Assembly: GCA_002104895.1 (NCBI GenBank)
Contig: MCFG01000007.1
Coordinates: forward strand, 1-64,000
Reading direction: 5' to 3'
DNA from: Anaeromyces robustus
Lineage: Eukaryota > Neocallimastigomycota > Neocallimastigomycetes > Neocallimastigales > Neocallimastigaceae
DNA: 64,000 nucleotides
The notes under the pieces were generated by a model. It was not told the DNA's origin. It did not search any database and was given only the letters and a program-made list of their open reading frames with translations. Every line of letters begins with the position of its first letter. The first letter of the stretch is position 1. Position numbers and translations under genes: made by a program. This document shows, piece by piece, positions 33,863-45,678 of this stretch.

Positions 33863-36712
33863 ATGCAATTAAAAGAACATAATAATTTAAAAGAAAAACA
33901 GGAACAAACTAGAATAAATGAAATTAAAAACCAATTACAATTAATAAAACTAGATGATATACCATTTGAAGAAGATCTAATACGAAATCCATTTCATTTA
34001 AAAAAATGGTTACGTTATATAGAATTTAAAGAAGAAGATAGTTTTGAAAGTAAAATTTTTATTTATGAAAGAGCATTAAAGGAATTACCAGGAAGTTATA
34101 AAATATGGAAAAAATATTTGGATTTAAGAGTTTCAGTATTGTTGGAAAAAAAAGATAAAGAAAATAATAAAAAAGAAAAAGAAGGATATCAAGATCGAAT
34201 TCCTAAAGTATCATTATTAAGTGTAGAATGGGAAAGAGTTAATAATTGTTTTGAAAGAAGTTTAATATTATTAAATAAAATGCCTGTTATATGGGCATCT
34301 TATTGCGGATTTTTAATGTTTCAACAAAAGCCAACACGTACACGTCGTACATTTGACAGAGCATTAAAAGCATTACCAATTACACAACATTCAAGGATAT
34401 GGGAATTATATAAACAATTTGCAAATAGAATAGGCGGAGAAACCGCAATTAGAATTTGGAGAAGATATCTTAAATTAGATGCAGGTAATACTGAAGATTA
34501 TATATACCTATTATTATCTATGAATCCTCCTAGATATACTGAAGCAGTTAAAATGCTTTCAGGTATTGTAGAAAATCCAAAATTCATATCAAAATATGGT
34601 AAAAGTCCATATCAACTTTGGATTCAGCTTTGTGAATTAATATGTGATCATGCTGATGAATTAGAAACAATTGGCGTAAATTCAAATATTTTAATTTTAA
34701 ATTCAAATGGTGTTACATCTGGTATTAATAATAAAATAGGTACAGTAGAACAACTTGATGTAGAAAAAATCATTCGTTCAGGCATTGCAAGATTTTCAGA
34801 TCAAGTAGGTATATTGTGGAATAGTTTAGCAAGATGGTGGATTTTAAAACAAGAATTTGAAAAAGCAAGAGATATATATGAAGAAGCTATGACAAAAGTT
34901 ACTACAGTAAAAGATTTTACATTTATATTTGATGCATATTCACAATTTGAAGAAAAAATTATAAGTATGAAAATGGAACAATTAAACGAGGAAAGTAATG
35001 AAAATGAGGATGAAGAGGAAAATGAAGAAGAAATTGAATTAGATTTATTAATGGCAAGATTTGAGAACTTAATGGATAGACGTCCATTCCTTGTTAATGA
35101 TGTTTTATTAAGACAAAATCCAAATAATGTACATGAATGGGAGAAACGTGTAGAATTATGGAAAAAGACAAACAAACAAAATAAAGTATTACAAACTTAT
35201 ACTAACGCCATTAAAACTATTGATCCAAAAAAAGCAAGTGGAAAATTAAGTTCTTTATGGATTAGTTTCGCACATTGGTATTTAGAAGCAGATGATCTTA
35301 AATCAGCGCGTACAATATTTGAAAAAGCAACCAAAGTACCATATAAAAAGGTAGACGAACTAGCTGAAATATGGTGTGAATGGTCAGATGTAGAATTAGA
35401 AGCAGGTAATGTTGAAAAAGCTCTTGAAGTCATGGCAAGAGCTACTGTACCTCCAAATCATAAGAAATTAAGTGTTCGTTATACTGATGAATCAGAAACA
35501 CCACAAGCACGTCTTTTCAAGAGTTTAAAACTTTGGGCTCACTATATTGATTTAGAAGAAGCTTTAGGTACTGCAGAAAATACTAGAGCTGTATATGACC
35601 GAATGATGGAATTGAAAATTGCAACTCCTCAAATTATTATTAATTACGCTACATGGCTAGAAGATCAAAAATGCTATGAAGAAAGCTTTAAAATTTATGA
35701 AAGAGGTATTGACCAATTTGGTTGGCCAGTGGCTTATGAAATTTGGAATATTTATTTAACTAAGTTTATAAAAAGATATCAAGGTACTAAATTAGAAAGA
35801 ACAAGAGATCTCTTTGAACAAGCTATTGATAAATGCCCAGAGAAATTTGCAAAAACTATCTATTTAATGTTTGCAAAGGTAGAAGAAGAGTATGGTTTAA
35901 CAAAACATGCTATGCGTATATATGATAGAGCTACTAAAGCCGTTTCAGATGATGATCGTTTTGAAGTATTTAAACTTTATATTGCTAAAGTAAAATCTTA
36001 TTATGGTGTTACAGCCACTCGAGAAATATATGAAAGAGCTATAGAAATATTACCAAATGTTGAAGCAAAGGAAATGGCTTTAGAATTTGTTGAATTAGAA
36101 ACACAATTAGGAGAAATTGATAGAGCTCGTGCTATTCTTTCTTATGGAACACAATTTGCTGATCCAAGAGCAGATACTAATTATTGGAAGGTTTGGCATG
36201 ACTTTGAAGTTAAATATGGTAATGAAGATACATTTAAAGAGATGCTTCGTATTAAACGTTCAGTTCAAGCTAAATTTAATACTGAAGTTCATTATATATC
36301 AGCTCAAATGATGGCAGCAAAGGCTAATAATAATAATAATAATAGTAATAATATAATTAATGAATCCAATGAATCAACAACAGAAGAAACTGGTAATGCT
36401 ATGGAAAGATTAGAAAAGAACATTTTAAATAATGGTGAAGCTTCAAAAACAACAAACTTTGCATTTGGAAAACAATTTGTAAAAGCAACAATTACCCAAA
36501 CAAAACCTAGTGAAGGTGACATGATTAATGAACAAAAGAAAGAAACTGTTACTAATCCAGAAGAAATTGAAATTGATATGGATGATGATGATGATGATGA
36601 TGATGAAAGTGATGAAGAAAAAAATATTGATTTAGAACAAAAATCAGTACCTGAAGCTGTATTTGGTAGTATAAAAGAAAAAGCATCATCACCATTAAAA
36701 AGAAAAAGATAA
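33863..36712 (+). CDS. SYF1: Pre-mRNA-splicing factor Syf1 (XAB2)
   Basis: Single uninterrupted frame of 949 residues (human XAB2 855, yeast Syf1 859). It starts near DIPFEEDLIRNPFHLKKWLRY, the usual N-terminus of the family. HAT (half-a-TPR) repeats run through about residue 800; clear units include IYERALKELPGSYKIWKKYL, RTRRTFDRALKALPITQH, KARDIYEEA, SARTIFEKATKVPYK, NTRAVYDRMMELKIATPQ, RTRDLFEQAIDKCPE and ATREIYERAIEILP. The segment RADTNYWKVWHDFEVKYGNE is typical of the family's C-terminal end. Syf1 belongs to the Prp19/NineTeen complex of the spliceosome and is also linked to transcription-coupled repair in animals. The tail has an Asn run, nine consecutive Asp and ends SPLKRKR, a possible nuclear signal. 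It has no intron, unlike most neighbours. Confidence 0.96.
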   Translation: MQLKEHNNLKEKQEQTRINEIKNQLQLIKLDDIPFEEDLIRNPFHLKKWLRYIEFKEEDSFESKIFIYERALKELPGSYKIWKKYLDLRVSVLLEKKDKENNKKEKEGYQDRIPKVSLLSVEWERVNNCFERSLILLNKMPVIWASYCGFLMFQQKPTRTRRTFDRALKALPITQHSRIWELYKQFANRIGGETAIRIWRRYLKLDAGNTEDYIYLLLSMNPPRYTEAVKMLSGIVENPKFISKYGKSPYQLWIQLCELICDHADELETIGVNSNILILNSNGVTSGINNKIGTVEQLDVEKIIRSGIARFSDQVGILWNSLARWWILKQEFEKARDIYEEAMTKVTTVKDFTFIFDAYSQFEEKIISMKMEQLNEESNENEDEEENEEEIELDLLMARFENLMDRRPFLVNDVLLRQNPNNVHEWEKRVELWKKTNKQNKVLQTYTNAIKTIDPKKASGKLSSLWISFAHWYLEADDLKSARTIFEKATKVPYKKVDELAEIWCEWSDVELEAGNVEKALEVMARATVPPNHKKLSVRYTDESETPQARLFKSLKLWAHYIDLEEALGTAENTRAVYDRMMELKIATPQIIINYATWLEDQKCYEESFKIYERGIDQFGWPVAYEIWNIYLTKFIKRYQGTKLERTRDLFEQAIDKCPEKFAKTIYLMFAKVEEEYGLTKHAMRIYDRATKAVSDDDRFEVFKLYIAKVKSYYGVTATREIYERAIEILPNVEAKEMALEFVELETQLGEIDRARAILSYGTQFADPRADTNYWKVWHDFEVKYGNEDTFKEMLRIKRSVQAKFNTEVHYISAQMMAAKANNNNNNSNNIINESNESTTEETGNAMERLEKNILNNGEASKTTNFAFGKQFVKATITQTKPSEGDMINEQKKETVTNPEEIEIDMDDDDDDDDESDEEKNIDLEQKSVPEAVFGSIKEKASSPLKRKR

Positions 36713-37498
36713 AAAAAAATAAAAATAAATAATTTAATGTAATTTGTTATAATAGAAATAAATGTATATATCTTTTTTATTATCCTTTTTTTCTTAATTT
36801 TTTTTCTCCAAGTTCATAACAATATTCACAATCTATTTAACATATAATATATAAAATAAATATATTAATTATTCATTATATTTATTCATTATATATATAT
36901 ATATTTATATCTATTTATATTTATTTTTATTTTTATTTTTTTTTAAAATAAAAAAAAAAAAAAAATTCAATTTAAATTTGTTACCCCTTATATATTTATA
37001 TTTATTTTTACATAACCATATTTATAAAAAAATAATAAATAAATAAATAAATAAATAAAGAAAAATAAATTATTATAATTCATAATAAATATAAAATTTT
37101 TTATATTTGTTTTGTTAAATTATAGTTATTTTTATCATAATATTAAACAATTGATAATAATTTTATATTTTTTATTTTTTAATAATATTTTTTATATATT
37201 TATTAATTTTATTGAGCAGATCATTTCACATATTTTTTTTTAAATAACTTAAATAAATAAATAAATAAATTATAATAATATATTATTATATAAAAAACAG
37301 AAGATGGTAATAAAAATATATATATACTCTGTAAATTTTTGAAGATTAAACTTTCTATTATAGATAAATATTTATGAATTAAATTATTAAAATTAAAAAA
37401 AATATTTTTAAACTACATTTTTTATATTATATATATATATATTTAAAATAATATTCATTGTTATTTTATACTTCATATATATATACATATAGTTAAAC
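36713..37498. other. Convergent 3' intergenic region, SYF1 / NOP13-like
   Basis: AT-rich 3' flanks with poly-A, poly-T and short (AAAT)n stretches (about 37033-37060 and 37250-37270). No gene seen. Confidence 0.6.
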
Positions 37499-39215
37499 TT
37501 ATTCATCATCATCATCAAACACAGTTTTTTGTCCTTTGAAAGTAACCAACTCACCATCCCATTTTGCAATAGCAATTGGTTTTGGTTCAGCTGTTTTATT
37601 TTCCTTATTATTATGATTATCTTTAGATTTCTTATGTAATTTATTATAACCTCTACGAGTAGCATCTTCACCAGCATATTCCACTCTTAAAACTCTACCT
37701 AATAATTTTGGTTTTTTTCCAGACTTCATAGCTTTTATTGCAGAATCAATATTGGCGAAATCAACATAAGCAAAACTATTAATTTTAAATAAAATAAATA
37801 TAATTTTATTAATATCATTATTTATTATTATTATACATTATCTATTATTATTTATTTATTTATTATTACTATTTATTATATTATTAATCTACTAATATAA
37901 CATATAAACTTACCCTTTACATTTCTCTTGATTATCTTCAAATGTTGCTACTCTAACATTACTAATTTCACCAAATTCTTTAAAGCATTTAGAAATACCA
38001 TCAGCTGTAGCAGCATAAGGTAAATTACCTATGAAAAGAGTTGGACTTTCCTTTTTATTATTTGTATTTGATTTACCACTGTTTCTTGATTGCGCTGAAT
38101 TAGCACTATTATTATTGTTGTTGTTGTTTGAGGAATTTTTAGCTGGTCTACCTCTAAAATCTTTAGAAGATTTAATTAGTAAATTTCTATTTTCAAGTGT
38201 TTGCTCAGATAAAGCAACAGCTTTTTTCATAGATTCTTCATCTTCAAAATCGATATAAGCAAAACTATTTATTATTGTTAAGAAATAATATAATAATACG
38301 CATAATAATAATAATAATAATAATAAAAATGTTAATATTTATAATAAGATTTAGATATTAGCATATATTATATATTTTAATGTCTTTATATATCTATAAT
38401 TTTATAACTATACAAATTAAATTTAATTTTAATAATATAATTAAATTTTTAAAAATAATGATTTAATAATAAATAATATCTTTAAATATAATAAATTTTC
38501 AATTTTATAAGAATTATTGAATTTTTGCTTAACAGAGTAATTATTATTATTATAATTATAAAATTATAAATTATAATTATAATTATAATTATAAAATTAT
38601 TAATTATAATTTTAAATAATTATAAATTATAATTATAATTATAATTATAAATAATTATAAATTAAAAGAAATTATTTATATAAAAACATACCCTTTATTA
38701 TTTTTTGTCTTCTTATTAATTGGTAAATTTATTCTAGTTATTGTGCCACAGTCAGCGAAAAATTTCTTTAACATTTCTTCAGTTGTTGAAAATGCTAAAT
38801 TTCCAACCCAAATACCAAATTCACCTCTTTTTCCATTACCATTAATTTCTTTTTTTTGCTTTTTATTATTATCATCATCTTCAGAATTTAATGGTTCTCC
38901 TGTAATTTCAGCTTCTTCTCTCTTTCTTTTTTTTTCCTTTTTTTCCTTCTTTTTTTCCTTCTTTTTTTCCCTTTTTTCTTTTCTTTTTTCTCTCTTAGCT
39001 TGTTCTTCATCTATTTCTTCTTCTTCTTCACTACTACTACTATCATCACTTTTTTCTTTTTTCTTTTCTTCTTCTTCTCTCTTTTTTTTAGCCTCTTCTC
39101 TTATTTTTTTATGTTCAGCCTTTCTCTTTTTTTTTAATTTCCTTTTAAGTTCATCTTCATCTATTGGAACATTTTGATGCCAATTGTCAAAATCATAATC
39201 GTCTTCGTTATTCAT
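37499..39215 (-). CDS. NOP13: Two-RRM nucleolar RNA-binding protein, Nop13-like
   Basis: Three exons (38692-39215, 37914-38264, 37499-37775) join in frame to 383 residues (yeast Nop13 403). The first third is a highly charged Lys/Glu/Ser stretch with acidic SSSSEEEEE and basic KKEKKKEKK blocks. RRM1 has RNP2 GIWVGNL and RNP1 KGFAYIDF (about residues 130-205). An Asn/Ser spacer follows. RRM2 has RNP2 LFIGNLPY and RNP1 KGFAYVDF. The tail contains GRVLRVEYAGEDATRRGYNK and ends VFDDDDE. The order long charged N-terminus, RRM, RRM, RRGYNKLHKK is that of Nop13/Rnp24 nucleolar proteins. Both introns fall at the same place in each RRM, inside RNP1, which suggests RRM duplication with its intron. Confidence 0.83.
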
Positions 39216-39222
39216 CTTTATG

Positions 39223-39256
<34 letters not shown>

Positions 39257-40417
39257 ATATATTCAGTTATTAAAAATTACGTGAAATTTACGTATAATTG
39301 ATTTAAACAAATATTTAATTTTATATATTATTATTATATATATTTTTTGAAAAATATAATAATAAATTTTTAAAAAATATAAATTAAAATATTTAATTAT
39401 ATTTATAAATTATTATTAGAATATTATATTATTAACAATTCAAATTAAAAAAAAATAAATTTTTATTTTTTATCAATAAAAAAAAGTGTTATTAATTTGT
39501 TTATAAAAGACAATTTACTATAGCTACAGTATAGTCACTTACTTTTACTAAGATATATTTTATAGGAAGATATAATTTATTAGAAGATAAAAATTCTATA
39601 TAATACAAAAAAAAAAAAAAATATAAAAAAAAAAAAATTAAATATACAAAAATTTTAAAGAATTCAAAAAATCTTATTGGTTTGAAGTAAATCATTTTTA
39701 TTTATAAAAAATTTTAAAGTATTTATATATTTAAATAAATCATATATAATAATAAATCAAAATAAGTATTAACACTTTTTTATTCACCAATTTATAAGAA
39801 TATTAATATTTTTTTATTCAACTTTTAATTTTATGTTTCTAGATAAGTTATACATAAATATATATATAAATAAAAATGATAAAGTTGCTAATAACATTGT
39901 TAACTATATATATGAATATTTAACGGATTATTTAAACCATAATCAAAATAATTGCTAATAGTATGAAATATTAAATTCGACAATTTTATGGATAATATAT
40001 TATAATATATTATAATATATTGATGTTTAATTAAATTTATATTATTTTAACTTTTTAAGTAAATGATTTTCTGAAATAATTAATATAAAAATTAAAATTA
40101 AAAATTGTTTCGTTTTTAAATAAGTAAAAACAAAACAAAGGAAAACAAGAAATAAATAAAAATCAAGAAAAATAAACTATAGTTAAAAAGAAAAATAATA
40201 AAAATAATAAAAATAGCATTGTAAGCTTTTTTTATTTTAATTAAATATTATCAATTATTATAATAGTTTGATAATATTTAATTTGTATTAATAATAACCT
40301 ATAATTGTAAGAATATATTTTAAAGATTATAATAAATTATATTTAATAAATTTATATATATGTATTTATTTTTTTTTTCCTAACAAAAGCAATGAATTAA
40401 GAAATATATGTCGTAAT

Positions 40418-40452
<35 letters not shown>

Positions 40453-40794
40453 GACTCTCTAATATTATTTTTTTAATTCAATGGAATTAAATATAGAAAA
40501 ATGTATTTTTTTATATTTAATGTTGATTTCGTATTAATAGAAAAATAAAATATACATTTTATATAAATATATCACATAAAACCAAAATGCTAAATACATA
40601 ATATATAAAGATTATTTATATTGCTTATTTATATGTTGTTTGGAGATATATATAAAAAATACAACTAAAAACTAATAATAAAAAGAGAAATTACAATTAT
40701 ATAATAATATATAATGCACATAAATAATTTATTCATCTATATACTAATACCATATATATTTTACTTTTAATTATTAAATCATAAATTATAATAA

Positions 40795-40841
<47 letters not shown>

Positions 40842-41040
40842 ATTAATTAGAAATTAAGTAAAATGATTTAAAATTCTATTTTTTTATTTCTTCTTCTGTA
40901 TATTATATACACTACTTATTGAATTAACAGAAATGATTATATTAACAAATTTTATTATATGTATTACATTTACATATTATAATTAATAAACAGAATTTGT
41001 ATTTCAGTCTTCCTAAATTAAAAAATAAACCAATACTTTA
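39216..41040. promoter_or_regulatory. Divergent intergenic region, NOP13-like / coiled-coil gene
   Basis: About 1.8 kb of AT-rich DNA with an (AT)n stretch right next to the NOP13-like start (39223-39246), a poly-A run (about 40424-40450) and an (ATT)n tract (40796-40837). No coding or RNA gene seen. Confidence 0.55.
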
Positions 41041-44000
41041 ATGAGTGGCTATTTATCTGAAAAAGATTTGACCTATCTTCAAAGAGTATTTATATATAAA
41101 AATATATATTTTATTTATTTACATTATTTGTTTACTTACAATAATTAATGCTATTATTTTTTTTATTCTATCACAATTGTTTTATATTTTTATTTATTTA
41201 TTTATTTATCATATAAAGGAAGAACAGGAACTTTCTGAAATATCTCAAAGAACGCTTGAAGATATTCAAATTGAAATTAAAAATGTTATAAATTTAGCGT
41301 ACAATTCTACCAATCCAAATAAAATTATAAATGCATTACAACAAAGTATAAACAATAGTTTTATAAATGTTGAATTTTTTAAATAAAATAATAATAATAA
41401 TAATAATAATTAAATAACAATAATATATATTTTTAATATAGTTGAATCATTATCAAATTCATGTAATAATGATATAAGAAAGTATCAAGACGTATGTAAG
41501 GAACTTATAAATGCTGAAAAGGAAAAATGTCAAAGTGAAGTTAATTTTATAAGACAACAGCAAAATGATGTAATAACAAAAAAAAATTTTTTTCATTGTT
41601 ATAAATTTAATATTTATATAAAAATAATTTTATTATTTTACTTAATAGTTGTTTTCTTATAAATATATTATTTCATTTATATAATTTTATTTTATATTTT
41701 TTATAATATTTAAAATAAAGACTGATAATTCATTAGAACGAAAAATACTGTCAAATTACATTACTAATCGTAAAATAGATAGAAAAAGTTATTGGAAATC
41801 TTTTCAATATCTAGCAAATAGTGATTCAATTTTTGTTAATAAATCACCACGTAATTTAACAGCGGCGGAATTATTAGTTACTAATGTTGATTCATTTCAA
41901 AAACAAGAAATCCGTATGCAAGAACAAATTACAAAACTTCTAAATGAAATAGAAAAAATAAAAGCTGAAAGAGATGGTATGACTGATAGTTTTGAAGTTT
42001 TAAATACTAAACTCCAAGCAATACTTATTCAAAAGGAAGATGCTGAAGAAGAAACAAATATAATAAAACAAAAATTAAATGATTATAAAAAAAGTTATGA
42101 TGATAAACTATATGAATTCAAAGAATTGGAAAATCAATTACAGGATGAGAGAACTCGTTGTGCTAATTTAGAACAACAATGTCAAGAATTAACACAACAA
42201 ATTGATGATCAGCATGATGTCGTTGTTTCAAATTTAAACGAACAAGTGCGTGATTTAACTGAACAATGTCAACAATACGAAAAAGAAAAAAGAAAAATGG
42301 CTTTAGATTATGAATTATCTGTTCAAAATTATAATTCTTTAGTAGAAAAAACAGATCAAGATATATCTTATAAAAATAAAGAATTGACTTCTGTTAATAA
42401 TCAATTAAGATCAGAATCAGAATTAGTTGAAAAATTAACTAATGAAAATAAAAAAATTTTAATAGAATTAGAAGAAAAGCGTAAAGTTGTCGAAGAATTA
42501 AATTCTGTTAAAGATGATTATGACAAAGTTAATAATGAATTATCAGCATTAAATGTAGATTATCTTGAAGTTAAAAAGGAAAATGAAAAATTACAAGATA
42601 CAAATATGAAAAACGAAGATCATATTACTAACTTAAAAAATTACCTTAATGAAATTACTGAAAAAAATGAAAATTTAGAAGCTAAATTAAATGAAGTTTT
42701 ACTTAAATGGAATGAAGAAAGAAGCAAACTTATTGCTAAAAGTACTCTTGATAATCAAACTAGTTTAATTGATGTTAACACTGGTGATCATAGTATTAAT
42801 AAAGAAAAAGCACTTGAAAATACAGTATATTATAACAATGAAAATAACTTAGTAATTGAAGAAGTAAATCTTATAGACAGTTTTGAATCCAGTGATACCA
42901 AAAAGGAAATGTTAAATGAAATAGAAAAATATAAAGAAGAAATAGATACATCAAAGAATTTATATATGGAAGCTGATAATAAATATAAGGATTCTATTAA
43001 AAAGTTAGAAAAAACAGAAAAATCACTTCATCAAATGGAAGAAGCTAATTCTAAATTAGAAAAGAAAATAGATCATGTTAAACAAGTCTATAGTAGTATG
43101 TTAGAGGCTGTTCAAACCCAATCACGAATGAAAATTGAAAATTTATCAGAAAAACTTGATTATACCAATGAATGTCTTGAAGACACAAAAAAGAAAAATA
43201 ACGAATTAGAAGCTAATCTTAAAGAAAATGCTACAGATGAATTGAATAAAATTCTTTCAAAGAAGGAAGAGGAAATTGAAAATCTTCGTAGTGAATTACA
43301 ACAATCTATTTCAGAATCAAATAGAAATGATTTCTTAAACCGTGAAAATCAACTTAAAGAAAAGATTCGTGAATTAGAAGGTACAATTTCTAGTAATGAA
43401 ATATCCTGGAATAAGCAAAGTGAAGAATTAAATGCTTTAAATGAACGTAATGCAGAATTACAACAAATTATGGATGATACCAAATTATTATTAAAATCCA
43501 AGGAAGAACAAGAAGAAGAAAAGATACAACGTATTGAATCTCTTGAAAAATCACTTGAAGAAGTAAAAATATCGCTTGAAGAAAAGGTTAAAGAGTTAAC
43601 TCAAAATAACAATGAATTTACCGATATAAAAACTCAAAATCTACACTTTAGTGATAGAGTTAAAGAACTTTCAAGTAAATTAGAAGAAAGTAATCAATTA
43701 GTGGATCATTTAAAAGAAGAGAATAAAACATGTCAAATGGATCTTCTTCATAAGGAAGAAGAAATGAAAACACTTCAACAAAAAGTTGAAAATTATGAAA
43801 AGAATAATTCTAATTCCAATAATAATAATAATAATTACGTAATTACCAATGAACCTGAATCTTTTTCACCAGATGAAGCTAAAGCTTTAAGAAACAATAG
43901 TATTAATAGTACTAATAGTATGAATAGTATTAAAAAGATTGCTATGGTAGATAGAGAACTTTCCAGAAAACTTTCACATGCTAATCATGAACAAATTGTA

Positions 44001-44444
44001 GATTCTCTTTCCAATCAAATATTTAAACTTTATAATGAAATGGATAATATTGAAACGGAAAAGATTAATTTACAAGAAGAATATGAAGCATTGGAAAAGG
44101 AAAAGACTGAAAATGAAGCAAATCTTAATAAAGAATTAAAAGAAATTCGTGAAGAACTTCAAAGTAATAAAGAAACTTTAACTAATCTTCGTAAGAAATA
44201 TGAAACTATAGAACAAGAAACTACAAATTGTAAAATGGAAAATGAAACACTTAAACGTGAATTAGAACGTTATCAAATGAAACTTGAAAATACAAATAAA
44301 AAGATGTTAACTATGATGGAAGAACATGAAGAAGCTCTCAAACAAAAAGATGAGAAATATGATGAACTTTATAAATTAAATAGTCAATTACGTGAAAAAT
44401 ATAACCGTTTCATTAATTTATTAAAACAAAAAGGTGTTCTTTAA
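41041..44444 (+). CDS. Long coiled-coil protein, family not recognised
   Basis: Four exons (41041-41085, 41219-41357, 41442-41569, 41721-44444) join in frame to 1011 residues. The start is MSGYLSEKDLTYLQREEQEL. Exon 4 opens with a non-coiled, possibly conserved segment (RKIDRKSYWKSFQYLANSDS, then PRNLTAAELLVTNVDSFQKQ). From about residue 170 the chain is almost continuous Glu/Lys/Gln/Asn-rich heptad coiled coil, with breaks near an Asn-rich linker (SNSNNNNNNYVI) and near SINSTNSMNSIKK. The end (REKYNRFINLLKQKGVL) shows no GRIP, GRAB or transmembrane signature. It could be a golgin-like tether, a centrosomal or a cortical protein; sequence alone does not decide. The donor of exon 2 (GTTTTATAA) is weak and was chosen because it restores frame. 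Confidence 0.75.
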
Positions 44445-44790
44445 AAAAAAAAAAAAAAAAATATTAATCAATATATATTTATATTTAATCGATATATATA
44501 AAAATTATAAATATATAAATAAATATTATATATAAATTCAAAATTATATAAATAAAATTATAAAAGTAATATAGCAAATAATAAATTATATAACTTTCCA
44601 AAAAAAAAAAGAAAAAAAAATAAAAATAAAAATAAAAAATAAAAATAAATAAATAATAAAATCAATAATTAAATAATCCATAAACAAAAAATTTCAAAAA
44701 TAAAAAAAAAAAAAAAGTTCGTAATAAAACCAAGTAGAAATAATTAAACAAAAATTTTTTTTATAATCCTAATAATGTAATAATAAAAAA

Positions 44791-44833
<43 letters not shown>

Positions 44834-45678
44834 ATATCTATATATAAAATAAATAGATAATAATTAAAATAATAATAATAATAATAATAATAAAATAGTA
44901 AATAAAATTAATATATATATATCCAAAAAATAATAATTTTTGCTTTTTTAAGTAATATTAAACATATCAGTTAATAAATCAATAACTTTTTTTTTTTCTT
45001 TTCTTTTTTTTTTTTTTTTTTTTTCTTTTTGTAATAAAAGAAGGTGAATTTTGCTTTAGTTCAAACATTTATTATCCTTTATCCCTGTACTTACTAGAAT
45101 CCTCCCGGGTTAGATACATTTGTCCTAAATTATTATTTTGTATAGATAGTTAATAATTATTATGCAAAAAAAATAATTACAATAATAATTAATAATTTTA
45201 ATAATAATAACAAGTAATAATAACAATATTTAGAATAATCTAAAAGTAAGAATTTTAATATTGATAAATTGAAAAATTTTATTTAATTTTTTATTTTCTT
45301 TATTAATAGTATGATTTTTTTTATATATATTTATCTGTCGATTTATTTATATTTATTTATTTATTTATTTTTTATTATTTTTGATTTATATTTATTCATT
45401 CATTCATTTATTTTTATTATTTTTTATTTATTATTTAATTTATTTATTTATTTAATTATTTATTTATTTATATTATTATGTTTTTTATTTATTAAGTATA
45501 AAAAATGTATATATAAAAGTTTTTTTTATATATTATTCTATTCTATTCATATATATAAATATCCCTTATAAATTTTTTTATTTTATTATTTACTCATTTA
45601 TTTATCTACTTTATTATTATTTATTTATTTATTTTATTTTAATTCTCGTTTATTATTTAAATAAATATATATTTAGTT
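44445..45678. other. Convergent 3' intergenic region with a GC-richer island
   Basis: Strongly A-rich (poly-A about 44797-44832), then poly-T, then a roughly 100-bp island at 45033-45132 (separate entry), then T-rich (ATTT)n-like sequence to the acyltransferase stop codon. Confidence 0.6.
45033..45132. other. Unexplained GC-richer island, possible ncRNA or orphan mini-exon
   Basis: It stands out from flanks that are nearly pure A and T. It contains CCTCCCGGGTTAGATACA and TCCTTTATCCCTGTACTTAC. On the minus strand a 30-nt segment (45095-45124) is bounded by an acceptor-like ATTTAG and a perfect donor GTAAGT. Two frames are open across it (TNVSNPGGF or QMYLTREDS). No partner exon is visible on either side, and it matches no snRNA, tRNA or SRP pattern that I know. 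Confidence 0.35.
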
